Part shown: piece by piece, positions 17,679 through 28,900 of the stretch
Layout: each line of letters opens with the position of its first letter
How positions within the stretch are numbered: position 1 is the stretch's first letter
Assembly: GCA_017302795.1 (NCBI GenBank)
Contig: JAFLCB010000020.1
Location: 1 to 36,534 of the forward strand
Origin: Deltaproteobacteria bacterium
GTDB taxonomy: Bacteria > Bdellovibrionota > Bdellovibrionia > Bdellovibrionales > JAMPXM01
Length of the DNA: 36,534 nt
Direction of reading: 5' to 3'
Translations under genes and position numbers: made by a program
The notes under the pieces: model-generated
Databases searched by the model: none
The model's input: the letters and a program-made list of their open reading frames with translations, nothing else
Told to the model about the DNA's origin: nothing

Positions 17679-19181
17679 ATGGAAATTCAGTCGGATCTCG
17701 AGCGAAAAGTATTTTCGAAACCAGCAGTCGCAAATTGCATGATCGGTGGAGAATGGATTCTTGGACAAGCAGGAGAATCGGCCGTGCATTCGCCCCACAC
17801 CGGCAGACGAATTGGAACCATGTCCGCAGCATCACCCTCTCAGGTAGATCAGGCTGTTTACTTAGCTGCGAAAGCTCAATTGGACTGGGGAAGGCTTACA
17901 GCTAAAGAGCGAGCAAAAGTTCTCTTTCGATTTCGCGAAATTCTACTTCGAGATTTAGATGAAATCTCCTTTCTAAAAAGTGCGGAAAGCGGAAAGACCT
18001 TGGATGAGGGGCGCGCGGGCCTGATGAAGGGGATCGAAGTCCTCGAGTTTGCCCTTTCAATTCAAAATCTCGATCTTGGCGGGCGTTTAGAAATTTCACG
18101 CGGAGTCACTTGTGAATATAGGCGCGAGCCATTGGGAGTGGTCGCCAACATTACGCCGTTTAATTTTCCGGCGATGGTGCCGATGTGGACAATTCCAATC
18201 GCCTTGGCTCTTGGGAACGCCTACATATGGAAGCCTTCTGACAAAACTCCACTGACTGCAACGCGGATTGCCGACGCATTAACGGAGGCGGGACTTCCCA
18301 AAGGTCTCTTCACCGTTCTTCATGGTGGTTCCTCTGTGGTCGAAGCGATCATTGATCACCCACTTGTTAAGGCGATTGGATTCGTTGGCTCGACGAAAAT
18401 CGCGAAGCTCGTTTACCAGCGGGGAACGGCTTTGGGTAAACGAGTCCTGGCACTTGGCGGAGCTAAAAACCACATCGTACTTTTGCCCGATGCAAATCTT
18501 GAACTTAGTGGGACAGGAATTTCTGATTCGTTTACTGGATGTGCAGGCCAGCGCTGTATGGCGGCTTCGGTCTTGTTGGCGGTGGGTGAGGAAGCAGCTT
18601 TGCAGCCTCATATCGATCGAATTCTTCGTCGCGCGAGTTCGCTCAAGCTTGGTGCTGATATGGGTGCGATGATCACTAAATCCCAAGTCGAATTTCTCAC
18701 TGAAGCGATCACTCGGGCCGAAAAAGCCGGAGCTAAAGTTTTGCTCGACGGTAGAAAGGCCTCAGTACCGAAAGGTAAAGAGGGCGGATACTGGCTTGGC
18801 CCAACCGTACTCGACGGAGTTCAGCCCGGATCTGAAGCGGCAAAAGTTGAGCTCTTTGGTCCGATATTGAGCATCGTGCGAGTACCCGACTTGACGACGG
18901 CCATGAAAATCGAAAATAGCGTCGAGTACGGCAATGCCTGCAGTGTTTTCACAAATAGCGGACCTCTTGCTGAGCGAGTTGCAAGAGAAGCTTCGACCGG
19001 AATGGTCGGAGTCAATGTAGGCGTGCCGGTACCGCGGGAACCATTTTCTTTTGGCGGTATTAACGCTTCGAAATTTGGTCACGGTGACATCACAGGACAT
19101 CAAAGTCTCGATTTCTGGAGCAATACTAAAAAAGTAACAACAAAGTGGGAACGCCAGTCCGATTCTAATTGGATGTCCTAA
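17679..19181 (+). CDS. mmsA: CoA-acylating (methyl)malonate-semialdehyde dehydrogenase, MmsA-like
   Basis: The 500-residue product is an aldehyde dehydrogenase of the CoA-dependent MmsA branch. NITPFNFPAMVPMWTIPIAL and ALGGAKNHIVLLPDAN match that branch, and the catalytic Cys is C293 in CAGQRCMA. Known family reaction: malonate or methylmalonate semialdehyde plus CoA and NAD+ gives acetyl- or propionyl-CoA, CO2 and NADH. It lies 10 bases before URC1 on the same strand, so it probably takes malonate semialdehyde from pyrimidine carbon rather than serving valine breakdown, though a dual role is possible. It differs from yeast, where the three-carbon product is reduced to 3-hydroxypropionate. 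Confidence 0.87.
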   Translation: MEIQSDLERKVFSKPAVANCMIGGEWILGQAGESAVHSPHTGRRIGTMSAASPSQVDQAVYLAAKAQLDWGRLTAKERAKVLFRFREILLRDLDEISFLKSAESGKTLDEGRAGLMKGIEVLEFALSIQNLDLGGRLEISRGVTCEYRREPLGVVANITPFNFPAMVPMWTIPIALALGNAYIWKPSDKTPLTATRIADALTEAGLPKGLFTVLHGGSSVVEAIIDHPLVKAIGFVGSTKIAKLVYQRGTALGKRVLALGGAKNHIVLLPDANLELSGTGISDSFTGCAGQRCMAASVLLAVGEEAALQPHIDRILRRASSLKLGADMGAMITKSQVEFLTEAITRAEKAGAKVLLDGRKASVPKGKEGGYWLGPTVLDGVQPGSEAAKVELFGPILSIVRVPDLTTAMKIENSVEYGNACSVFTNSGPLAERVAREASTGMVGVNVGVPVPREPFSFGGINASKFGHGDITGHQSLDFWSNTKKVTTKWERQSDSNWMS

Positions 19182-19191
19182 GGGGAAAACC

Positions 19192-20451
19192 GTGCTGAAT
19201 CAAACCAAGCAGAGTCGTCACTTGATTCTCGCTTCGCACAATAATCTGAAATTCAAAGAAATGCTGCCAATCAAGTGGGGTGCGCCTTCTGCTATGGAGC
19301 GTGGCCCGGTTGTCGCCAGTGTCACTAACACGCGAGCAAGAAATGCGATTGGGGCACACAGTGGTAGTTACACAGTTTATCGTGCGCTTTCTATTGCAAG
19401 CGGCAAGTTTCCACCGCAGCATCGGCCAGATTTGGAGAACACCCAAAGTCCTGTGTCCATCGGGCCTTATTCGCAGTGGTCTGATCCATTGAAGATCGTG
19501 ACAATTGATCCGTGGGGCCTCGATCCCTACGTCGGTTTCAGGCCGCTTTATGATCAAGGTTATGATATCCGCCCCTCAATCGCTGTCACACAAGCCCATT
19601 TGCAGATTCCCGAAATCAACGAAGCGATTGCAAAAAAAAGATTGGCGATTGACGGCAAAGTGGTTTTGGAAAATGGCGACATTCGGGTGACGAAAGTAGC
19701 ATTTGAACCAGTCTGGTACTTACCGGGAATGGCATCGCGCTTGGGAGTTGAAGAGGGCGATCTGCGCCGGATCTTGTTTCAGGAAACTGGAGGAATGTAT
19801 CCTGAATTCGTCACTCGACAGGATTTAAAGGTATGGCTTCCGCCAATTGGCAGCACGACCGTATACATTTTTGGCAACCCTCGCGATTTGGCAAACCCAG
19901 ATGTCACGCTGACCTGCAGGGTGCACGACGAATGCAACGGATCCGACGTTTTCGGTTCCGATATTTGCACCTGTCGCCCTTACCTCATGTATGGAATTGA
20001 GGATGCTGCTCGGACGGCGCAAAAAGGCGGAGTTGGGCTTATCGCTTACTACCGAAAAGAGGGACGCGCCCTAGGGGAAGTAACAAAGTTCCTTGTTTAC
20101 AACGCGCGAAAGAGACAAAAGGGCGGAGACTCGGCGGCGACCTATTTCCACCGCACAGAGTGTGTCGCGGGAACCGAGGACGCGAGGTTTCAAGAATTTA
20201 TGCCGGATTGCCTCCATTTTTTTGGCATTCAGAAAATTCACAATCTGCATTCAATGAGCAACATGAAATACGATGCGATTGTTAAAAGCGGGATCGAAGT
20301 TGTAAATAGAATTTCGATTCCCGACGCATTGATACCCAAAGACGCGCAAGTTGAAATGGAAGCGAAGAAAGCGGCTGGATATTTTTCTAAAGAGGGCGGA
20401 AAAGCCGGAAAAGATCTAGAAGGTATCAAGGGAAGAAAAATCGATGAGTGA
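19192..20451 (+). CDS. URC1-type GTP cyclohydrolase II homologue (uracil catabolism)
   Basis: The 419-residue product has an N-terminal extension (about 1-220) and a GTP-cyclohydrolase-II-like domain. Zinc ligands fit the RibA spacing exactly: C248, then C259 and C261 (C-x10-C-x-C), in CNGSDVFGSDICTC. The RKEGRALG loop corresponds to the RibA QEGRGIG. It differs from riboflavin RibA in length, in the C-terminal part and in context: the next gene is URC4. In Lachancea kluyveri URC1 and URC4 are both needed to degrade uracil. URC1 is thought to open the pyrimidine ring of a uridine nucleotide. GTG start at 19192 with AAGGGG 5 bases upstream. It overlaps URC4 by 8 bases. Confidence 0.85.
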   Translation: MLNQTKQSRHLILASHNNLKFKEMLPIKWGAPSAMERGPVVASVTNTRARNAIGAHSGSYTVYRALSIASGKFPPQHRPDLENTQSPVSIGPYSQWSDPLKIVTIDPWGLDPYVGFRPLYDQGYDIRPSIAVTQAHLQIPEINEAIAKKRLAIDGKVVLENGDIRVTKVAFEPVWYLPGMASRLGVEEGDLRRILFQETGGMYPEFVTRQDLKVWLPPIGSTTVYIFGNPRDLANPDVTLTCRVHDECNGSDVFGSDICTCRPYLMYGIEDAARTAQKGGVGLIAYYRKEGRALGEVTKFLVYNARKRQKGGDSAATYFHRTECVAGTEDARFQEFMPDCLHFFGIQKIHNLHSMSNMKYDAIVKSGIEVVNRISIPDALIPKDAQVEMEAKKAAGYFSKEGGKAGKDLEGIKGRKIDE

Positions 20452-21691
20452 GATTCCTATCTCTCATGCCGAGCTCGACTATCTGCTTTCCCCGCAAGCG
20501 ATTCGCGATGGCGCGCAGACAATTTATCAACGTGCGAAAAACGGCGCAGGTTACTTTCAGATTCACGAAGAAAACTTTGAAGCCTTGGTTTCCTACGTGA
20601 TGGAAACGATCGGGAAAAACTATCCGCACGGAAATATTCCATTTCATTCCAGGTGGGGACATTTCCGTGCCGGCGGTCGCGACCGGGTCAGCGAATTCAA
20701 AAAAGAAATTTCTCATCTAGACCTTCTTGAGCGAGCGCGAACGGAAATAGATCTCGTAGTCACTTCTGTTTTGCTGGATGCCGGGGCCGGCGCTGCCTGG
20801 TCTTACAAAGAGCCAGGGACAGGACTCACTTCAAATAGATCCGAGGGCCTTGGCGTCGCAAGTTTTCATATGTTTCGCTCGGGAATTATGAGCGAATCAA
20901 AAAGCGAATTTCGCGCGGAAGCAACTGGCTTGCGAGCGCTTCGAACCGTTGATCTCGAGAGGTGTTTTCAGGTTTCAGACTCCAATCCCTTGGTGGGAGT
21001 AGACGGGCGACTGGGACTTTTGAATTCGTTGGCGAGTGCTATTGAAAATAGAAATATTTTTAAGTCTCCTCGTCCAGGCGCGCTGATCGATTTTCTAAAA
21101 GATAGCCACGGTACGAAAATTCCTGCGACCGCTGTTTTGCGGACAGTATTGGATGGGTTCGGTCCGATCTGGCCGGGTCGACTGGTGGCTGTTGGTTCCT
21201 TCGGAAAAGTGAATCTCGGCGATGTTTGGCGACACAAAGGCCTCGCCAGCGAACTTTCGGGAACCCTAGGCGTGAAAAGCTTAGTCCCTATTCACAAATT
21301 ATCTCAATGGCTGACGTACTCCCTCATCGAGCCCATTCAAGATGCCGGATTCCAAGTGACTGGTATTGAGGAGCTAACGGGCCTCGCGGAATATCGAAAC
21401 GGCGGACTCCTTGTCGATCGCGACTTAATCTCATTGCGAGATCCAGGTGGATTGGAAAAAAAGTGGAAACCTGATTCGGATTTGATCATTGAGTGGCGAG
21501 CATTGACCGTCCATTTTCTCGATCGAATCGGATCTGAGGTTCAAAAGCGGCTTGGTCGATCAGCGGAAGAGTTTCCTTTGGCAAAAGTACTTGAAGGTGG
21601 GACATGGTGGGCCGGAAGATTTGCCGCAAAAGAAAAAAGGCCATCGGCTGATCCGCCGATTCAGATTGAAAGCGATGGAACAGTATTTTAA
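20444..21691 (+). CDS. URC4/DUF1688 uracil-catabolism protein
   Basis: The 415-residue product matches the DUF1688 (URC4) family. Recognisable stretches include ISHAELDYLLSPQAIRDGAQ, HSRWGHFRAGG, LLDAGAGAAWSY, RSEGLGVASFHMFRSG and the C-terminal ALTVHFLDRIGSEVQKRLGR. There is no signal peptide. The reaction of URC4 was first placed genetically, and yeast mutants implicate it with ribosylurea. I cannot assign catalytic residues from sequence. Its ATG overlaps the URC1 stop by 8 bases (ATGAGTGA), so the two are coupled. The phosphoribosyltransferase gene follows 14 bases later. Confidence 0.88.
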   Translation: MSEIPISHAELDYLLSPQAIRDGAQTIYQRAKNGAGYFQIHEENFEALVSYVMETIGKNYPHGNIPFHSRWGHFRAGGRDRVSEFKKEISHLDLLERARTEIDLVVTSVLLDAGAGAAWSYKEPGTGLTSNRSEGLGVASFHMFRSGIMSESKSEFRAEATGLRALRTVDLERCFQVSDSNPLVGVDGRLGLLNSLASAIENRNIFKSPRPGALIDFLKDSHGTKIPATAVLRTVLDGFGPIWPGRLVAVGSFGKVNLGDVWRHKGLASELSGTLGVKSLVPIHKLSQWLTYSLIEPIQDAGFQVTGIEELTGLAEYRNGGLLVDRDLISLRDPGGLEKKWKPDSDLIIEWRALTVHFLDRIGSEVQKRLGRSAEEFPLAKVLEGGTWWAGRFAAKEKRPSADPPIQIESDGTVF

Positions 21692-21705
21692 GGAAGGAAT
21701 TTTAG

Positions 21706-22347
21706 ATGTCTCCTCAGTTGCCTCAACTTACGGTCCTCGACCATCCGCTGCTAAAGCACAAGCTTGGTTATCTGCGTGATAAAAATACTTCGTCGGCAGA
21801 ATTCCGTGATCTGGTAAAAGAAATCAGCCGAATTCTTGCCCACGAAGTCATGCGTGATTGGAAAGATTTAAAGTTCGTTGATATCGAAACGCCAATTGCA
21901 AAGGCGAAAGTCGAAAGAATCATCAATGCACCGGTGGTTGTATCGATCATGCGTGCCGGAAATGGAATGCTAGACGCCGTGCTTTCGATGATTCCCTTCG
22001 CGTCCACGGGGTTCATCGGTCTTTACCGGGATAAGTTCATCCACAGCACGGTGGAGTATTACTTCAAAATGCCTGCGGACATTCAGGGAAAACAAGCAAT
22101 TCTTTGTGATCCGCTTGTTGCGACTGCGGATACAGCGATCGCCGCCATCGAGCGTTTAAAAAGCTATGAGGTTGGAGATATCCGAATTTTATCCATTTTG
22201 ATCAGCGAGTTTGCGGCAAAGAAAATTTCGGAACTTCACCCGGACGTAAAAATTTTCGCGGTTGCAGTAGAACGTGAAATGAACGAGCAAGGATACTTGG
22301 TTCCAGGTTTGGGAGATGCCGGTGACCGGCTCTACCAAACCAAGTAG
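21706..22347 (+). CDS. upp: Uracil phosphoribosyltransferase (URC6-like)
   Basis: The 213-residue product converts uracil plus PRPP to UMP. The GDAGDRLYQTK C-terminus and VVSIMRAGNGMLDAVL with GLYRDK match UPRT (E. coli Upp: 208). The PRPP-binding loop reads DPLVATADTAIAAIERL where housekeeping Upp has DPMLATGGS, so the usual ATG-x-S is altered. The strong Shine-Dalgarno AAGGAAGGA lies before the ATG. In yeast URC6 is the UPRT of the URC pathway, and this gene fills that place between URC4 and the kinase. A plain salvage role is the alternative. Confidence 0.9.
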   Translation: MSPQLPQLTVLDHPLLKHKLGYLRDKNTSSAEFRDLVKEISRILAHEVMRDWKDLKFVDIETPIAKAKVERIINAPVVVSIMRAGNGMLDAVLSMIPFASTGFIGLYRDKFIHSTVEYYFKMPADIQGKQAILCDPLVATADTAIAAIERLKSYEVGDIRILSILISEFAAKKISELHPDVKIFAVAVEREMNEQGYLVPGLGDAGDRLYQTK

Positions 22348-22963
22348 TAGTGGCTTACCTCAAATTATTGGAATTGCGGGCGGAAGCGGCTCCGGGAAAA
22401 CCTATTTTGCGAAGGCCTTAAAGCAAGAGCTGAACCGGCGCTCGAACGTTTGCGAAATTATTTATCAAGACTCCTATTACATCGATCAGTCTGCGAAATT
22501 TGACTTCGACGGAGGATCCGTCAACTTCGACCATCCGTCCAGTCTCGACTTCGATCTTCTGGCCTCCCACCTTCGGTCCTTAAAGTCAGGGTTACCTGTC
22601 GAAGTTCCAATTTATGACTTTGTCACACACTCGCGGAAGCTCGAAACCGAAAGAGTGAACGCGCTGCCGATCATTCTGGTCGATGGAATTCTCATTTTCC
22701 ATCCGCCTATTTTGCGTGACATCTTTGACGAGCGTGTGTTTTTCGAAACGTCCGAAAGCTTGCGCTTTCAGCGGCGCCTCGAGCGTGATGTGATCGAACG
22801 CGGACGCAAAGAAGACGGCGTGCGACAACAGTTTGCGAAACAAGTTAAGCCGATGCACGATCAGTTCGTAGAGCCGACCAAGTTTTCCGCCGACACGATC
22901 GTTCGTGAGGTCGGAGAATTTGATTTGATCCTGAAACTTTTTATTTCAAAACTATCTGTTTGA
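22316..22963 (+). CDS. udk: Uridine kinase
   Basis: The 215-residue product has the Walker A GGSGSGKT (about residues 22-29), YQDSYYIDQSAKFDF, the NFDHPSSLDFDLL substrate block, IYDFVTHSR, and IILVDGILIF, as in Udk (213 in E. coli). It phosphorylates uridine or cytidine to UMP/CMP. The ORF starts at ATG 22316, overlapping upp by 32 bases. A GTG at 22322 sits 6 bases after GGGAG and may be the true start. With UPRT it would feed both uracil and uridine (from prey RNA) into the same UMP pool for URC1/URC4. Confidence 0.9.
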   Translation: MPVTGSTKPSSSGLPQIIGIAGGSGSGKTYFAKALKQELNRRSNVCEIIYQDSYYIDQSAKFDFDGGSVNFDHPSSLDFDLLASHLRSLKSGLPVEVPIYDFVTHSRKLETERVNALPIILVDGILIFHPPILRDIFDERVFFETSESLRFQRRLERDVIERGRKEDGVRQQFAKQVKPMHDQFVEPTKFSADTIVREVGEFDLILKLFISKLSV

Positions 22964-22987
22964 ACGTCAATTTCAAGGAGGTTAGCA

Positions 22988-25900
22988 GTGACTACCGAAA
23001 CGAAATATCCGGCCTGGTCCATTTCTTCTTTCCTCGCAATCCTCCTCACCATGGCGTTGGTCGTCACCTCTGAAAGAGCTTCAGGAACGAAGGCTAGTGA
23101 TTCAGTTGGTGAAAAGAAAGATGTTTGGGCAGAGGTCGATCGCTTAGCGGGAGAACAGAAGTTACAGGCAGCACTCGATCGAGTCATCGAGATGACAAAG
23201 TCTGGTTCCCTTCAAGGGAATTCGGAGCTCAGTGCTGAGGCTATCATTCGTGCTGCACAACTCAAAATTGGGCTCCACGGCTACGAGACTGCTGTACGGG
23301 AGCTTAAAGCGGCGGCATGGCCGAAAGAGCCTGCGGTTAGAGTTTTACTGGGACTCTATTATGCGCACGCTTTGATGTCATATCATCAGATATACAATTG
23401 GGAAATTCGAACACGAGAAAAAACAGTGTCGTCGAAAGAAGTAGACCTGAAGGCCTGGACCACTGAACAGGTTGGCAGTGCGATTGGCGCTGCATTTGAC
23501 GACGTCATGAAAGAGGGCGGAGCTGCGTTGGAAGGGCCTGCGCCCGCGTTTTTCACAAAGTTTTTGGACAAGAATTCGTACCCGCCTGGTGTACGACCCA
23601 CATTGCGCGATGCCGTTGTTTACATGACTGTCGAACATTTACGAAACTCGCAGTTTTGGACGGCAGAACAGTCGGCAGAAGTTTATCGCATCGAAATAGA
23701 AAAGCAGTTTGAAGGGGTAGGCTCCTCAGAAGCTTCACGAATGGCGGCATCGGACGAACGGTTTCATCCACTTCGTCGTGCCGCATCCTGGTTAAACGAC
23801 CATCGTGAATTCCACACCCGTAGGGGCAATGTTGAAGCCGTTATGGAAACTCGCTATGTGCTGTTTGAAGTGTTGTTTGCAGCGATGACTGAATCTCAAG
23901 ATCGTCTCGAGTTAAGAAAAAGGTTGGCTAAGTTTCAAGAAAAATACTCGAACTTGCCGTGGTGGTCTCGCGGTCAGGCCTTATTAGCGGATTTTTTAAG
24001 GCAAGATGTCGCCCCCGGCATTCTTATCGAGGCGCGTGTGGCGGCGAAAGCCGGTCAAGAGCGTCATCCGTCCTCTTATGGCGGGAACCTGTGTGCGGCG
24101 ATTATAAATGAAATTGTGCGGCCTGATTTTCGAATGAATGCAATGGCTACAGATAGCGGAGACAAGCCTTCGATCTTGATTCAATACAAAAACCTTTCGA
24201 AGCTTTTCTTCAAAGCCTATTTGGTTGACGTCGAATCTGTTTTGAAATCTAAGAAAAATGGTGGTGATTTAATTTTGTCAGAGGACGCTTTTCGCCCGAT
24301 TCGTGATGGGCAAGCGAAGCAGGTTGCCGATTGGAGTGTCGCCTTATCACCCACGCCGGATTTTGCATTTCATCGAAAACTTGTGGTTCCGAAGCTGCCA
24401 AAGGCAGGCGGATATGTTATTCTTGCTAGCGGGAAAGCTGACTTTTCTGGCGACGACAACGTCGTTCTTTCAACGCGATTCTTACAGTCGAATTTAGTTC
24501 TTGCTGTTGGACCGCACGGAGCTCAGCAGGAAAACACCGGAAAGAATTCAGTCGAAGTACGAGCAGTCCTTGGGGACTCTGGTGCAGCGGCCGCGGGTGC
24601 CAATGTAAGTCTTTATCGCTTTCAGTGGGATAAGGGTACGGAACTCGTTGAAACTAAAGCAGCGAACGCGGAAGGCTTTGTTCATTTCAATGAGCCTTCA
24701 AGAGCGTCAAATGAATATTGGAACTATTTTGTTTTTGCCAAAAAAGGCGACTCTTATTCCTACCGAATGGACGGAGTTTACTTTTCGGGGCGCTACTCGG
24801 AAGGCAAACAATCTGCAGCACTCCTGTTCACAGATCGCACTGTTTATCGTCCCGATCAGAAAGTCCTTTGGAAAGCCGTTCTTTATTCTGGTCTGGGGCG
24901 CCAGGGTCAGTTGAAGACAGCTGAAAAAGGAACGAAAGCAACCGTACGATTTTACGATCCGAATTACCAGGTAGTGGGCACCGTCCAGGTTTCCGCCAAT
25001 GAATTTGGAACAGCTTCCGGTGAATTTAAAATTCCAACCGGTCGGCCGCTAGGTAGTTGGCAGATTTCAGTAGAGGGTGCGCATTCAGGAAGAGCTGGGA
25101 TTCGCGTAGAAGAATACAAACGCCCGACGTTTGAAACTTTCATCACTGATGCTGTTGAGCCCCTACGGTTAAATAAGCCAGCTAAGGTTAAAGGCGAGGC
25201 CAAGTATTATTTTGGGCTCCCTGTAACCAGCGGCAATGTTAAATGGCGAGTCACGCGTGAAGCACAGGCCCCGTGGTGGTGGGGATACTTTGGCCGCACG
25301 TGGTGGAGTCCGCCATCGCCTCCGCAAACTATCGCATCGGGAATCTCGGCAGTGAAGGCCGATGGTAGTTTTGAAATTTCCTTTCTGCCGGCAGCTGACG
25401 AAAGAAAAAATTCGGATCAGAGTAAAGACATAACTTATTCTTTCAATGTCGAAGCCAATGTGACGGACGACGGCGGGGAAACGCGGACCGGTAACAAATA
25501 CTTCCGAATCGGGTTCACGTCTGTCGAAGCGACTTTGACTTGGACCAGCCTCTTTTTTGACACTGGGAAACCATTTACAATTGATTCGCGACTTGCTTCT
25601 CTTGATGGTAAACCAAAAAAAGGCAGTGCAATTTACAAAATTGTTCGATTGAAAGCTCCGTCGGTAACGATGCCGCCTGCTGGATATACGCGCGACGCAA
25701 ATTTGGGACCCGATCGTGATTTGAACGCAGACTTTTTGAAATTCGCCACGCCCGACGATGCAAAACGCGCCAGGTGGGAAACGGACTTCCGATGGGAAGC
25801 ACTCGCTGCGAGCTGGGAAGATGGCGAGCTAATTAAGTCAGGCAATCTTGGACACGATTTAAAGGGCGAGGCAGTGATCTCGATCGACAAGATCGAGGAG

Positions 25901-28900
25901 TCCGGAGTTTACAAAGTATATTACGAAACGAAGGACGACTTTGGTGTACCATACAAAGTCTCGCGCTTGTTTTTGGTGGGAGATTCGAAACCTAAGCTAC
26001 CTGTTCCACTGTTGGCGTTGGGGCAAGAATCGTCCTACGAAGTCGGAGACACGGCGCGAATCCTCGTTCACACTGGGCTCGCCAATCAGCCAATGATGCT
26101 GGAAGTATATCGAGACGGAAGAGCTCTTTCTCGCAAACATTTTTTGTCGAGTAAAACTGCATCCATTCACGAGTTTCCAATCAAGATGGCTGATCGCGGC
26201 GGTTTCACGATTGCGGTGACAGCTTTACGCGACCATCAGATGATGCGCCAAGAGGTAAACGTTTTTGTCCCGTGGACAGATCGCGCGTTGGGTCTAGAAT
26301 TCTCGACCTTCCGTGACCAGCTTCGGCCAGGGTCGAAAGAAAATTTTCGTGTCAATGTAAAGAATCCTGACAAGACTTCCTTGAAGCAGGGTCCCGCCGA
26401 AGTTCTCGCTTACATGTATGACCGAAGTCTCGATATTTTTGCACCTCATGTCTTCCCGTCGGTGAGCGGTTTGTACCCATCGCGGCTGGGGGCCGTACAG
26501 TCGCAAGCGACTCTTGGGATGAGCTATGGTTCGCACTTGCGCGGAAGTTTTCGTTACTTTTCGCGCCCACCCGTTCCGCGTAGTGACAGTTTGAAATTCT
26601 ACAACAACTATGGCGTGGGTGGCCCGGGTAGACGAAATCGATATTTGGGAATGTCTAAAGGACGCGCCCATCGCGAAGAAGATTCGATGGAGGTTTTGGC
26701 CGAAGCGCCTATGGCTTCCGCATCGATGGCCGACAGTTCTGCTTTAAATGTGGTAGCAGGGAAATCTGTACCTGGCACAGGAATGGCTGAGCGACGGGGA
26801 GATGATAAGAAAAAAGATGAACAAAGTGCGGGACCAGCGGCAAGTGAAAAACCAGCAGCCGAAGCCCTGCGCACCAATTTTTCGGAAACCGCGTTTTTCG
26901 AACCACATTTGGTCACCGACAAAGATGGTTCTGTCGGATTCGAATTCCAGGTCCCTGACTCGGTGACTTCGTGGCGCGTTTTTGCCCACGCAATTACTAA
27001 AGATGTCCGCGGTGGATCCGTTTCTAAAGAAACGAAGTCGGTGAAAGAATTGATGGTACGCCCTTACGCTCCTCGATTCCTCCGTGAGGCAGACGAAGCT
27101 GAGATTAAAGTAGTTCTCAACAATGCCGGCGAAGCATTAATGACAGGTGAACTGAAGTTTGAAATTGAAGATCTCGATAATGGTGTCTCCGCGCTTTCAG
27201 AATTCGGAATAAAGACGAAAGAAGTAAAACGAACATTTAAAATGGAGAAAAGTGGTTCGGTGACGATTGGCTTTCCGCTCAAAGCTCCGAAGCGGGTTGG
27301 TCAGTTTGCTTTCAAAGTGATTGCCACTGCTTCGTCAGGCGGAAAAGTAAAAGGTGTGACCTTTAGCGATGGAGAACGTCGACCGTTTCCAGTTCTCCCA
27401 AGTCGGATGCATCTCGCTCAATCGAGATTTGTGACACTGAAAAACAAATCGACGAAAGTGTTGGAGTTTAAGGATTTAGCTAAAGATGAGGATAAGACCC
27501 TGTTAAACGAAAAAATGGTCGTCACGATCGATGCCCAGCTGTTTTACGGGGTTCTGAAGGCCCTTCCATACTTAGTGAAGTATCCCTACGAGTGCACAGA
27601 GCAAACTTTGAACCGGTTCCTGTCGACAGGAATTGTCATGTCCTTATTCAAAAAATATCCGTCGATCGAAAAGATGGCACAAGATTTTTCGAGCCGAAAA
27701 ACTCAAGTGGAGAGGTTCGATGATGCCGATGCCAATCGCCGGATGACACTGGAAGAAAGTCCCTGGCTCCAATCAGCGCAAGGTGGCTCGCGCGGTGAGG
27801 ACGAACTCATCAATGTATTGGACAGGCGCATTGCGGCCTCCGAGCGCGACCGCGCTCTTACTAGACTTAAGAAAATGCAGCTCCCGGGTGGTGCATTTCC
27901 TTGGTTTGAAGGTGGTCCCCCAGATCCGTATATGACCGTGTACACATTGATGGGTTTTGGAAGAGCACTTGAATTTAAAGTAGATGTTCCGAAAGATGTT
28001 ATTGCGAAGGCTTGGCGCTATACCAGGCAGTGGTTGGACGACGATCTCGAGCGAATGATGTCGATCAATTGCTGCTGGGAAATGATCACTATGATCAACT
28101 ATGCAGTCAGTCAGTATCCAGATGAATCTTGGTCCTCGGGAATGTTCGATAAGGCCTATCGGACTCGGCTCCTTAATTACAGCTTCAAGCATTGGAAAAA
28201 ACACTCGCCACTTTTGAAAGGATATTTAGCTCTTACGTTGCTGCGTTTAGATCGCAAGGCAGACGCGAAACTGGTGTGGGACTCTGTGATGGATTCAGCT
28301 AAATCCGACGACCAACTTGGCACTTATTGGGCGCAAGAAGATCGTTCTTGGCTCTGGTACAACGACACGATCGAAACGCACGCGTTTAGCTTGCGAACTC
28401 TTATGGAAATGGATCCTAAGGACAGTCGCAGTGAAGGTTTGGTCCAATGGCTGTTTCTGAATAAGAAGCTTAATCACTGGAAGTCGACCAGAGCTACTTC
28501 AGAAGTCATTTATTCTTTGGCACACTATCTTGATGAAACGGCGACCTTGGGAACTAGGGAAGTGATCGGTGTTGATCTCGGAAGCCAGAAAACGGAGTTC
28601 ATATTTGAGCCAGATAAATACACCGGCAGAAAGAATCAGCTCGTTGTGCCGGGTGAAAAAGTAGTTCCAGGAATTCATTCAAAAATCACGGTTTCGAAAT
28701 CGACACCTGGCTTTGCATTTGCCTCTGCTGTTTGGCATTTCTCGACAGAAGAGCTACCGAAAGAGGCCAGCGGAGATTTCTTTAATATCAATCGCAAGTA
28801 TTTCAAAAGGGAAAATAACGGCAAGGAATGGGTTCTTAAACCACTAGCTGATGGTGAACAAATTCGAATCGGTGACCAAATCGAAGTTCAAATTTCGATT

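Noticed and set aside
17679-19181. Generic succinate-semialdehyde dehydrogenase
   Set aside because: NITPFNFPAMVPMW and GGAKNHIVLLPDA are MmsA-branch motifs, and context fits malonate semialdehyde.
19192-20451. Riboflavin-pathway GTP cyclohydrolase II (ribA)
   Set aside because: The zinc site is RibA-like, but the long N-terminal part, altered C-terminal motifs, and the overlap with DUF1688/URC4 point to URC1.
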